From Streptomyces xinghaiensis S187 (GTDB taxonomy: Bacteria; Actinomycetota; Actinomycetes; Streptomycetales; Streptomycetaceae), in NCBI RefSeq assembly GCF_000220705.2, contig NZ_CP023202.1, positions 3,162,001 through 3,226,000 on the forward strand: 64,000 nt of DNA, given 5' to 3'. Made by a program: the position numbers and the translations under genes. The notes under the pieces are model-generated. The model made no database searches and was not told the origin of the DNA. It saw only the letters and a list, made by a program, of their open reading frames with translations. This document shows, piece by piece, positions 17,059 to 25,098 of this stretch; the first letter of the stretch is position 1, and every line of letters begins with the position of its first letter.

Positions 17059-17808
17059 TCATGGCGCCACCCGGGTACGGAGACCCGTACCGCCGCCCCG
17101 GGCTCCGGACCGGCCTCCCGCGCCGCCCCGGGCGGCCGCGGAGCCCCTGCGCCGGATCGGATCGAGCAGCCACTGCGCCAGCGCGAACAGCGCCTCGACG
17201 GCCAGCGCCAGCGCGGCGACCAGCAGCGCCCCGGCCACCACCTGCGGGGTGCTGTAGGTGTTGAACCCCGCCGTGATGATCCGGCCCAGGCCGCCGCCGC
17301 CCACCAGCCCGGCGAGGGTGGCCGTGGCGACGACCTGGATCGCCGCCGACCGCACCCCCGTCATGATCAGTGCGAAGGCCAGCGGGAGTTCGACCCGGGC
17401 GAAGACCTGGCCGCCGGACATCCCCATGCCCCGCGCGGCCTCCACGACGTCCCGGTCCGCCTCGCGCATCCCGACGTAGGCGTTGGTCAGCAGCGGCGGC
17501 ACCGCGAACAGCACCAGCGCGATGACCGTCGGCAGGTCGCCGTGGCGGCCCAGCGGGGTGAGCGTGAGCAGGACCAGCACCGCGAACGTCGGCACCGCCC
17601 GCCCCGCGTTGGAGATGTTGACGGCCAGCGCTCCGCCCCGCCCCCGGTGCCCCAGGTACAGCGCCACGGGCAGCGCGACGGCGCAGGCGAGCCCGAGGCT
17701 GACCGCCGTCAGCCACAGGTGCTCGGTGAGCCGCCGCCCCGCGCCCGTGCCGCCGGCCCAATGCGCCTCCGTGGCCAGCCAGTTCCAGGCTTCCGCCAGC
17801 ACGCCCAT
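17059..17808 (-). CDS. Osmoprotectant-type ABC transporter permease (second)
   Basis: 249 residues with about six membrane segments and the BPD_transp_1 EAA loop (EAARGMGMSGGQVFARVELPLA). It continues with VATATLAGLVGGGGLG, typical of OpuCB/OpuCD permeases. The C-terminal 30 residues are Arg/Gly-rich and disordered. The ATG starts 4 bases after the stop of the first permease gene, so the two are coupled and probably form a heterodimeric channel with the ATPase encoded divergently at 18867. Confidence 0.9.
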   Translation of the reverse strand: MGVLAEAWNWLATEAHWAGGTGAGRRLTEHLWLTAVSLGLACAVALPVALYLGHRGRGGALAVNISNAGRAVPTFAVLVLLTLTPLGRHGDLPTVIALVLFAVPPLLTNAYVGMREADRDVVEAARGMGMSGGQVFARVELPLAFALIMTGVRSAAIQVVATATLAGLVGGGGLGRIITAGFNTYSTPQVVAGALLVAALALAVEALFALAQWLLDPIRRRGSAAARGGAGGRSGARGGGTGLRTRVAP

Positions 17809-17812
17809 GCGC

Positions 17813-18601
17813 TCAGCCCGCCTTCGCCGCCGGGGCGGCGGGAGGACCGGACACCGGAGCGGCCGCCCGAGGGGAGGAGGGCCCGGCGCCACCCGGCCCC
17901 GCGCCACCGGGCCGTGCGGACGCCCGGGCGGACCGTATGTGCCGCGTCCAGGGCGTCAGCAGCCGCTGCGCCCCGAGCAGCAGCAGATCCGCCAGCACGG
18001 CCAGCAGCACACAGATCACCGAGGCGGTCAGCACCTGGGCCCGGAAGAAGCTGTCCAGGCCCGCGTAGAGGAGATTGCCCAGACCGCCGTGGCCGACGAT
18101 CGCGCCGACCGTCGTCAGCGACACGGCGGAGACCGCGGCGATCCGCAGCCCGGCCATCAGCGCGGGCAGCGCGAGCGGTATCTCCACCTCGAACAGCAGC
18201 CGGGCCGGGCCGTATCCCATCCCGCGCGCCGCCTCACGCGTGCCGGCCGGGACGGCGTCGAGTCCGGCCAGGATGTTCCGCACCAGCACCGTCAGCGAGT
18301 ACAGGGCGAGCCCCGTCACCACCACCGAGGCCGACAGCCCGAACACCGGCATCAGCAGGGCGAACATGGCGAGCGACGGAACCGTGTAGAGGACGGTCGT
18401 CAGCCCCAGCACCGGGCCGGCCAGCCCGCGCCACCGGCGGACCAGCAGCGCCAGCGGAAAGGCGGCCAGCAGCCCGATCACCACCGAGGAGAGCGCGATC
18501 AGCACATGCTGCGCGGTGGCGTCCAGCAACTCCTGCGAGCGCGTGCGGAGATACTCCCCGCAGATCCATTCGTTCGCCCTCAGACAGCTCTGCCCGCTCA
18601 C
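17813..18601 (-). CDS. Osmoprotectant-type ABC transporter permease (first)
   Basis: 262 residues from a GTG start preceded by GAGGGGGAC. About six membrane segments lie between residues 25 and 215. The EAA loop is EAARGMGYGPARLLFEVEIPLALP, followed by VGAIVGHGGLGNLLYAGL. The C-terminus (from about 225) is Ala/Gly/Pro-rich and disordered. It is first in the minus-strand unit with the second permease and binding protein; the ATPase is divergent with 265 bases between. The family imports glycine betaine, choline or related osmolytes. Confidence 0.9.
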   Translation of the reverse strand: MSGQSCLRANEWICGEYLRTRSQELLDATAQHVLIALSSVVIGLLAAFPLALLVRRWRGLAGPVLGLTTVLYTVPSLAMFALLMPVFGLSASVVVTGLALYSLTVLVRNILAGLDAVPAGTREAARGMGYGPARLLFEVEIPLALPALMAGLRIAAVSAVSLTTVGAIVGHGGLGNLLYAGLDSFFRAQVLTASVICVLLAVLADLLLLGAQRLLTPWTRHIRSARASARPGGAGPGGAGPSSPRAAAPVSGPPAAPAAKAG

Positions 18602-18866
18602 GACCGTCCCCCTCGCGATGCGTTGTCAGCCGTTCCCTCCGCGCTTCCTTCCGCGCTTCTCCGCCTGCCCGTCCCCGTGGTGCCCGTGCTGCCCTTGCGT
18701 GGTCCCGCGTCACGCTCTTCTCATGCTCACTGTGCGGCGACCCTATCCCCCGGGTCGGACAACTCCCCGGGAAACGGTGGCGCGCCGGTATCGTGGGCCG
18801 CCGGATCCGGTCACGGGCGCCCGCGCCCGGCCGGAGGAGCCGGAGCCGTCGTCCCGGGGGGGACCC

Positions 18867-20117
18867 TTGATCCGCTTCGAGCAGGTGACCAAGCGTTATC
18901 CCGACGGCACGACCGCCGTGAACGATCTCTCCTTCGAGGTCGCGGAGGGTGAACTCGTCACCCTCGTCGGTCCGTCGGGCTGTGGCAAGACGACCACGAT
19001 GAAGATGGTCAACCGGCTGATCGAGCCCACCTCCGGCCGGATCCTGCTGGACGGCGAGGACATCGCCGCGGCCGACCCGGTACGGCTGCGCCGCCGCATC
19101 GGCTACGTCATCCAGCAGGTCGGCCTCTTCCCGCACCGCACCGTCCTCGACAACACCGCCACCGTGCCGCGCCTGCTGGGCCGGCCCCGGAAGGCGGTCC
19201 GCGAGCGCGCCGCCGAACTCCTCGACCTCGTCGGCCTGGACCCGGCCGTGTACGGCGACCGCTATCCCGACCAGCTCTCCGGCGGGCAGCGCCAGCGCGT
19301 CGGAGTCGCCCGCGCGCTGGCCGCCGACCCGCCCGTCCTGCTGATGGACGAGCCGTTCGGAGCCGTCGACCCGGTGGTCCGCGAGCGGCTGCAGAACGAG
19401 TTCCTGAAGCTCCAGGCGACGCTGCGCAAAACGGTTCTCTTCGTCACCCACGACCTGGAGGAGGCCGTCCGTCTCGGCGACCGCATCGCGGTCTACGGGC
19501 AGGGGACCATCGAGCAGTTCGACGCCCCGGCCGCCGTGCTGGGCGCCCCGGCCACCGAGTACGTCGCCGGCTTCGTGGGCGCGGACCGCGGTCTGAAGCG
19601 GCTCTCGGTCACCCCCGTCGAAGCGGGCGACCTGGAGCGGCCGCCCGTGGTCCGCCTCGACGACCCGCTCGGCTCGGCCGTGCGCCGGCTGACGGCGGAG
19701 GGGGCGCGCTGGGCGGTCGTCCTGGACGACGCGGGACGGCTCCACGGCTGGCTGCCGGCCGACGCGGCCCGCGCCGGAGCCGCCGCCGGAGCCAACCCCA
19801 CCGGCCCGGGCACCGGCTCCGGGGCCGGGCAGGGGAGCGCCGTGAGGGGTACCGCCGGGGCCGCCGGGGCCGGCAACACCGTCCGGCACCACACCCGCCG
19901 GATGGAGGCGTGGCTTCCGGTCGGCTCCTCGCTCAAGCAGGCGTTCGCCACCATGCTCCAGCACGACGCCGGCTGGATCGCGGTGCTGGACGGCGACCAC
20001 TTCCTGGGCGTCCTCACCCCGGCCCGCCTCCACGAGGCCCTGCGCCGCTCGATCGGCGCGGACGCGAACGCGCTCGCCCGCACCGAGGTCACCGTGGAGA
20101 CCGTTCCCGACAGCTGA
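18867..20117 (+). CDS. Osmoprotectant-type ABC transporter ATP-binding protein with CBS domains
   Basis: 416 residues from a TTG start preceded by a G-rich ribosome site (7 G, spacing 4-5). Walker A GPSGCGKTT (about 34-42), Q loop, signature LSGGQRQR, Walker B LLMDEPFGAVD, His switch THDLEEA. The C-terminal half (about 255-410) is a CBS-domain pair, which in OpuA-type importers senses ionic strength. It is interrupted by a Gly/Ala-rich insert of about 40 residues (about 308-345). It pairs with the divergent permeases. TTG was chosen because an ATG further upstream would add a sequence unlike the family. Confidence 0.9.
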   Translation: MIRFEQVTKRYPDGTTAVNDLSFEVAEGELVTLVGPSGCGKTTTMKMVNRLIEPTSGRILLDGEDIAAADPVRLRRRIGYVIQQVGLFPHRTVLDNTATVPRLLGRPRKAVRERAAELLDLVGLDPAVYGDRYPDQLSGGQRQRVGVARALAADPPVLLMDEPFGAVDPVVRERLQNEFLKLQATLRKTVLFVTHDLEEAVRLGDRIAVYGQGTIEQFDAPAAVLGAPATEYVAGFVGADRGLKRLSVTPVEAGDLERPPVVRLDDPLGSAVRRLTAEGARWAVVLDDAGRLHGWLPADAARAGAAAGANPTGPGTGSGAGQGSAVRGTAGAAGAGNTVRHHTRRMEAWLPVGSSLKQAFATMLQHDAGWIAVLDGDHFLGVLTPARLHEALRRSIGADANALARTEVTVETVPDS

Positions 20118-20993
20118 CCCCGGCCTCCCCGCCCGGGCCACGCCGAGGACCGGGAGCCGACGGCCGCAGCACCGGGCGGCCGGGATGCAGCCGGACGGGC
20201 GGCCGTGCTGCGGCGGAAGTTGATGCCCCGTCCTCGGCGCGGCGGGCGGCGGAACCCGGCTGCCCGGACCGCCCTGAGTTCGTCCGCCCCGCGCCGGACC
20301 TTCCTGAGCGACCCCGCTCCGACCGTCCTGCGCAGGACCGCCCTCGGCCCGCGCCGCCGTCCTGCGGTGCAGCCCGGCGGCTGCGGCGACCGACACACTG
20401 CTGCCCTGCCCGAGGTCCGTCACGCCGACCTCGCGGGCGAGAACCCGGATCTCCTGGAGCTGGGGACGGAGATCGGCGGGAAGCGCCCGGCTCACATGGC
20501 CGAACCGCTCCCGCGGCCACGCCGCCTGCTCCCGGTCCAGCGGAGCGGTCGTCTGCCGCCCGGCCTCGGCCGCCCTCAGCTTGACCACGACCTCCACATA
20601 ACGTGGTACCGGACCGGACCGGGCCGGAACGGCGAAGGGGACCTTCGGCGGGATGTCCGGGGTCACCCGCGCCGACACGACCCGGCCCGTGAAGGGGTAT
20701 CCGGCCGTCTTCTTCGCCGAGAAGCGCAGCTCCGGGCCGCGCGGCTCGGGAGGAGCCGGCACCGGGGACGGTGCGGCGCGGCGCACGAGCCGGCTCCGCA
20801 CACCACGCGCCGCCGCTGAACCGTGGAGACTCCGGCTGAGGCTCCCTCCCCGACGGGGTCGCGCCCGGTCCGACGGGTCACCGGACCGGAGCGACGGCGG
20901 AGTGCCGCGACGGCGGTGGCCTCCGCCGGCCGTCACCGGGCGGCGGCCCGAGCCCCCGGGGGCCGTTGCACCCGGGCCGCTACGCCGGGACCG
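20118..20993 (-). pseudogene. Gene-free 876-base gap with a coding-like minus-strand segment (about 20840-20400)
   Basis: No complete gene is supported here. On the minus strand, about 20840 to 20400 reads open with high third-position GC and a plausible composition (it includes ELRFSAKKTAGYPFTGRVV and VPRYVEVVVKLRAAEAG). It then degrades into Arg/Gly-rich sequence without a stop of its own, and no start codon with a ribosome site is evident. I do not recognise the family. It may be the remnant of a secreted or cell-wall protein gene, or a gene broken by a frameshift. The remaining parts show nothing recognisable. Confidence 0.25.
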
Positions 20994-21485
20994 TTATGCC
21001 GGGGCCGTTCCCGGGCCGCCCTCGTCGTCCTCGTCCTCGGGGAGCTTGCAGACCCGTTCCAGCAGCAGGCCCGCCGCCACCACGGCCAGCCCCGCCAGGA
21101 CGGCGAGGCCGGCGTAGAGGGCCTGGTCGCCGCGGCTGCCGCCGTCCAGGCCGTTCACCAGCAGGAAGACCCCGACACCGCCGTACATCCCGGCGACCGG
21201 GGCGGCGACCAGCGCGCTCGCCTGGCCGAAGACCACCGCCCGGGCTGCGACCATCGGGTCGACGCCCTTCGCGCCCGGCTGCCGCTCCCGCTGGGCCTTC
21301 AGCCGGCTCCGCAGCGACAGCGCGGTGGCCGCGAGGACGGCGGCGATGGCCGCCAGCACCACGGGGGCGGCGAAGGGCACGCCCGGCAGCGAGCCGAAGG
21401 CGTCCCAGAGACCGGCCACCGCCCAGGCCAGCACACCGGCGACGGCGAAGATCCCGCCCAGCACTCTGATCCGAAGTTGCCTCAC
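20994..21485 (-). CDS. DUF3180 membrane protein
   Basis: 163 residues from a GTG with GAGGCGAG about 9 bases upstream. Four hydrophobic segments (about 10-30, 40-60, 85-110, 125-150) separated by a short basic loop (RSRLKAQRERQPGAKGVDP) match the actinobacterial DUF3180 family; the loop GVDPMVAARAVVFGQASA is its most conserved part. An acidic tail (LPEDEDDEGG) follows. It is the last gene of the fol cluster. An in-frame ATG at 21536 is less likely because it lacks a ribosome site. Function unknown; probably an inner-membrane protein. Confidence 0.87.
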   Translation of the reverse strand: MRQLRIRVLGGIFAVAGVLAWAVAGLWDAFGSLPGVPFAAPVVLAAIAAVLAATALSLRSRLKAQRERQPGAKGVDPMVAARAVVFGQASALVAAPVAGMYGGVGVFLLVNGLDGGSRGDQALYAGLAVLAGLAVVAAGLLLERVCKLPEDEDDEGGPGTAPA

Positions 21486-21567
21486 CGAGTGCTCGCCTCG
21501 CTCTTCCTGATGGACGGGAACCGACCCCCGCACCACGGGTCACCGGAGGTGGACACGAGGGTAACGG

Positions 21568-22161
21568 CTACTCGGGCAGTCGGAGTTCCAGGTCCGCCCG
21601 CCGCTCCACCCCCTGGCCGGGGACCTCGTCCAGCAGCTCCGCCACGGGGCCGTGGCCGGGCACCTCCGCGGCCGGGTCGACGTCGTGCCACGGCGCCAGC
21701 ACGAAAGCGCGCTCGTGGACCCGCGGATGCGGCAGCGTGAGCGCCGGGTCGTCCGAGAGGACGCCCTGGTAGGCGACGATGTCGACGTCCAGCGTCCGGG
21801 GGCCCCAGCGTTCGTCGCGCACCCGCTCGAACGCCTCCTCGACGGCGTGGGCCCGCTCCAGCAGGGAGCCCGGCGGCAAGGTCGTCCGCACCAGCACCAC
21901 GGCGTTGAAGTAGGACGGCTGGGTGCCGGGATCCACGCCCCAGGGCTCCGTCTCGTAGACCGGGGAGACCGCCTTGACCCGGACACCGGGGGTGTCCTCC
22001 AGCGCGTCGACCGCTCCCTGCAGGGTCTCCAGGCGGTTGCCGAGATTGCTGCCGAGAGCGATCACGGCCCGCTGCGGGTTGGAGAGCGTCGTGTCCGCCG
22101 CGTCCACCCAGTCGGCCACCGAGGCGGGGACGGGCTGCACGGTCGGGTCGCTCGTGGTCAT
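21568..22161 (-). CDS. folK: 2-amino-4-hydroxy-6-hydroxymethyldihydropteridine diphosphokinase
   Basis: Transfers pyrophosphate from ATP to hydroxymethyl-dihydropterin, the step before FolP. 197 residues. After a 28-residue leader come ALGSNLGNRLETLQ, SPVYETEPWGV, SYFNAVV, RWGPRTLDVDIVAY (the catalytic Asp pair) and LPHPRVHERAFVLAPW. The ATG overlaps the folB stop by 4 bases. It lies between folB and the DUF3180 gene. Confidence 0.96.
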   Translation of the reverse strand: MTTSDPTVQPVPASVADWVDAADTTLSNPQRAVIALGSNLGNRLETLQGAVDALEDTPGVRVKAVSPVYETEPWGVDPGTQPSYFNAVVLVRTTLPPGSLLERAHAVEEAFERVRDERWGPRTLDVDIVAYQGVLSDDPALTLPHPRVHERAFVLAPWHDVDPAAEVPGHGPVAELLDEVPGQGVERRADLELRLPE

Positions 22162-22526
22162 GGGCGGCTCCGGGTAATGGTGATGGTCACGTCGTCGAAG
22201 GGCACGGTGATCGGCGCGTCCGGCTTGTGGACGACCACCTCCACCTCCCGTACCGGCTCGTGCCGGAGGCAGCGCTCCGCGATCCGCTCGGCGAGCGTCT
22301 CGATCAGCTCGACCGGCTCACCCTGGATCACGGCGACGGCTTCCTCGGCCACGACGCCGTAGTGCACCGTCAGCGTGAGGTCGTCGGCGGCCGCCGCGGG
22401 GCGGGTGTCCAGGCCCAGGACGAGGTCCACGACGAAGACCTGGCCCTTCTCCCGCTCCTCGGGGAAGACCCCGTGGTGTCCGCGCGCCCTGAGGCCGCGC
22501 AGCGCGACTCGGTCCACGACTGTCAC
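22158..22526 (-). CDS. folB: Dihydroneopterin aldolase
   Basis: Cleaves dihydroneopterin to hydroxymethyl-dihydropterin and glycolaldehyde. 122 residues from a GTG start. Conserved features are LRGLRARGHHGVFPEERE, the active-site segment VHYGVVAEE, PVELIETLAERIAERCL (catalytic Glu, and the residue range for Lys at HKPDAPI). It overlaps folK by 4 bases. A 398-base gap separates it from the NTF2-like gene upstream, so it may have its own promoter. Confidence 0.95.
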   Translation of the reverse strand: MTVVDRVALRGLRARGHHGVFPEEREKGQVFVVDLVLGLDTRPAAAADDLTLTVHYGVVAEEAVAVIQGEPVELIETLAERIAERCLRHEPVREVEVVVHKPDAPITVPFDDVTITITRSRP

Positions 22527-22924
22527 TCCCGCTGTCGGTTACGGATGGACGGACGCCGGGCGGAGTCTGCCGCAGGTGTCCCCCGCGGCCCCGCCCCGCT
22601 CCGGGACCGGTGCGCCGCGCTGATGGAACGAACCTACCGGCGGCCACCGACAGCACCCGTCCCGGGCCGTGCCCGCGTGTGCCACGGTGCCACCGGGAGC
22701 GCGGCTCGGCCGAGCTGGGCGCCGCCGGACCCGCCGGGGTCCGCGACCCACGCTCTCACCCCTTACCCGGCCACCGCGCGACTCGAACGGGTGAACTGGG
22801 ACACCCTTCAGGGAAGCGTGCGGGAAGCCCGGGTGAACACGGGACACTTCTCCCGTAAGGCACCCGTACGGCGCTCGTTCGGCACCCGCACTTGCGCCCG
22901 CACGGCGCTGACCGGACCGGACAC
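22527..22924. other. 398-base gap within the fol cluster, with a putative folB promoter
   Basis: No gene seen. On the minus strand TAGGTT (22631-22636) is a reasonable -10 about 100 bases before folB, without a good -35. The rest contains GC-rich sequence and no clear hairpin. The gap suggests folB-folK-DUF3180 can be transcribed separately from folE-folP. Confidence 0.4.
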
Positions 22925-23419
22925 CTAGACGAGCCCGGTGCCGCCCGCGCCGCCCGGCTCCTCGTCCTCGTCCGGCTCGCCGTCCTCCCCCGCGGTGTCG
23001 GCCAGCACCGGCGAGCCGTGGTGGGCCCAGATCCGCCAGCCGTCACCGGTGCGGCGGAAGACGTTGGTGGCCACGACGAGCTGGCCCACCAGCGGCCCCA
23101 GCTCGCCCTCCTCCTCGGCCGGCCCGCCGCTGAGGATGTTCTCGGTGCAGGTCACCAGCGCGGTGTCGCCGTCGATCTCCACCTCGACATCCGTCAGGAA
23201 GAACTGGATGTACTCGGTGTTCGCCATGATCAGCGCATACGAGCGCAGCACCTCGCCGCTGCCCCGCAGCACCGGCCACCCCGGGTGCACGCAACTGACG
23301 TCCCCGGGGAGCCACATCGCGGAGAGCGCCTCGAAGTCGCCCTGTTCCATGGCCTCGTAGAGGGCCGTGTTGGCCTGCTCGACCTGCTCGTAGTCGGTGC
23401 TACGGGCGGGCCTGCTCAC
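22925..23419 (-). CDS. NTF2-like (SnoaL/DUF4440-type) protein overlapping folP
   Basis: 164 residues, one NTF2-like cone fold: EQVEQANTALYEAMEQGDFEAL, MWLPGDVSCVHPGW, GSGEVLRSYALIMANTEYIQ, then beta strands ending WRIWAHHGSPVLA. The tail is acidic (GEDGEPDEDEEPG). The GTG overlaps the folP stop by 4 bases (GTGA), so it is co-translated with folP. The family includes many small-ligand binders and enzymes. Its place among folate genes suggests a pterin- or folate-related job, but no catalytic residue proves it. Confidence 0.82.
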   Translation of the reverse strand: MSRPARSTDYEQVEQANTALYEAMEQGDFEALSAMWLPGDVSCVHPGWPVLRGSGEVLRSYALIMANTEYIQFFLTDVEVEIDGDTALVTCTENILSGGPAEEEGELGPLVGQLVVATNVFRRTGDGWRIWAHHGSPVLADTAGEDGEPDEDEEPGGAGGTGLV

Positions 23420-24270
23420 CCGGCCCCCTCGACGGCGCGCGCCACGCGCACCGCGTCGGCCGTCGCCCGCACCTCGTGGACCCGTACGGCCCAGGCGCCC
23501 TCGCGCGCCGAGATCGCGGAGACGGCGGCGGTGGCCGCGTCCCGTTCCCGGGCGGGCGGCGGGCTGCCGCCGGGGCCGGCCAGCACCCGGCCGAGGAAGC
23601 GTTTGCGGGAGGCCGCCACCAGCAGCGGACGGCCCAGGCTCCGCAGCTCGGGAAGGGCCGCGAGCAGGGCCAGATCGTGCTCGGCCTGTTTGGCGAAGCC
23701 CAGCCCGGGATCGATCACGATCCGTTCCGGCGCGACGCCCCCGGCGACCACGGCGTCCATCCGCTCCCGCAGTTCGCCGGCGACCTCGCGGACCACGTCG
23801 GAGTAGACGGCACGGGCGTTCATGTCCTGGCTGAAACCGCGCCAGTGCATCACCACGAACGGCACCCCCGCCTCGGCCACCACCGGCACCATCGCCGGGT
23901 CGGCGAGGCCGCCGCTCACATCGTTGACCAGCGCCGCCCCGGCGGCCACCGCCCGCTCCGCGACCGACGCCCGCATGGTGTCCACGCTGACGGTCACGCC
24001 CTCGGCGGCCAGTCCGCGCACCACGGGGAGAACCCGGCGCAGTTCCTCCGCCTCGTCCACCCGGGAGGCCCCCGGCCGCGTCGACTCGCCGCCGACATCG
24101 ACCAGATCGGCACCCTCGGCGACGAGCTCCAGGCCGCGCTTGACCGCGTCCCCGGTGTCGAACCACCGGCCGCCGTCCGAGAAGGAGTCGGGCGTGACGT
24201 TCACCACGCCCATCACCGCGCAGCGGTCCCACTCCGGCAGACCGGTCACCACGCCGCGCAAGCTCCTCAT
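23416..24270 (-). CDS. folP: Dihydropteroate synthase
   Basis: Condenses hydroxymethyl-dihydropterin pyrophosphate with p-aminobenzoate; target of sulfonamides. 284 residues with the motifs MGVVNVTPDSFSDGGRW, GGESTRPGA, VSVDTMRASVAE, VNDVSGG, IDPGLGFAK and ASRKRFLGR. The ATG at 24270 has TAAGGT 6 bases upstream. The purine run GGAGGG touches the ATG and is too close to act as a ribosome site, so the transcript may be leaderless. Downstream NTF2-like gene overlaps its stop. Confidence 0.96.
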   Translation of the reverse strand: MRSLRGVVTGLPEWDRCAVMGVVNVTPDSFSDGGRWFDTGDAVKRGLELVAEGADLVDVGGESTRPGASRVDEAEELRRVLPVVRGLAAEGVTVSVDTMRASVAERAVAAGAALVNDVSGGLADPAMVPVVAEAGVPFVVMHWRGFSQDMNARAVYSDVVREVAGELRERMDAVVAGGVAPERIVIDPGLGFAKQAEHDLALLAALPELRSLGRPLLVAASRKRFLGRVLAGPGGSPPPARERDAATAAVSAISAREGAWAVRVHEVRATADAVRVARAVEGAG

Positions 24271-24276
24271 CCCTCC

Positions 24277-24282
24277 ACCTTA
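24277..24282 (-). promoter_or_regulatory. -10 box of a probable leaderless promoter (folP)
   Basis: TAAGGT lies 6 bases before the folP ATG at 24270; folP therefore may have a promoter separate from ftsH-folE. Confidence 0.5.
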
Positions 24283-24382
24283 GGCCCCGGACGGCCCGCG
24301 TCCCGCCCGGGGCACCGCGCCGGAGCGCGCTCCCGGCGGAATCCGGACGCCGTCCCGCGAGGGGCGCGCCCCGGCGCGGGTC

Positions 24383-24988
24383 TCAGCGCGCGAGGATGAG
24401 GCTCATCGCCTCGGCGCGGGTGGTGGCGTCGCGGAGCTGGCCGCGGACGGCCGAGGTGGTGGTCTTCGCCCCGGGCTTGCGTATGCCGCGGACCGACATG
24501 CACATGTGCTCCGCCTCGATGACGACGATCGCGCCCCGCGCCTCCAGGATGCGCATCAGCGAATCGGCGACCTGCGTGGTGAGCCGCTCCTGCACCTGCG
24601 GCCGGCGGGCGAACACGTCCACCAGGCGGGCCAGCTTCGACAGACCAGTGATCTTGCCGGTCTCGGCCGGGATGTAGCCCACGTGGGCGACCCCGTGGAA
24701 CGGCAGCAGGTGGTGCTCGCAGAGGCTGACGATCTCGATGTCCTTGACCAGCACCAGCTCGTCGTGGCCGAGGTCGAAGGTCGTGGTCAGGACGTCCTCC
24801 GGGTCCTGCCGCAGTCCGCCCAGGATCTCCCGGTACGCGCGGGCCACCCGGGCCGGGGTCTCCAGCAGCCCCTCGCGGTCCGGGTCCTCGCCGACCGCGA
24901 TGAGCAGCTCGCGGACGGCGTTCTCGGCCCGCTTCTCGTCGAACTCGCCGACGGCGCGCCCGCTGTTCAGCGTCACCGGGTCGGTCAT
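24383..24988 (-). CDS. folE: GTP cyclohydrolase I
   Basis: Converts GTP to dihydroneopterin triphosphate, first folate step. 201 residues, type I enzyme: LCEHHLLPFHG (zinc Cys and His), GYIPAETGKITGLSKLARLVD, RPQVQERLTTQ, HMCMSVRGIRKPGAKT (second zinc Cys). The ATG was chosen as the family's usual start (MTDPVTLN-type). It lies 110 bases after ftsH and 112 bases before folP on the same strand. Confidence 0.96.
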   Translation of the reverse strand: MTDPVTLNSGRAVGEFDEKRAENAVRELLIAVGEDPDREGLLETPARVARAYREILGGLRQDPEDVLTTTFDLGHDELVLVKDIEIVSLCEHHLLPFHGVAHVGYIPAETGKITGLSKLARLVDVFARRPQVQERLTTQVADSLMRILEARGAIVVIEAEHMCMSVRGIRKPGAKTTTSAVRGQLRDATTRAEAMSLILAR

Positions 24989-25098
24989 GTGGTGCCTCGT
25001 TTTCCTGGTACGTGCCGTACGAACGCTCGTACGACGAATGCCGCGCCTTCCCAGGGTAGAACCCAGGAGGGCACGGCACTCATTCCGGACCGGGCGGC

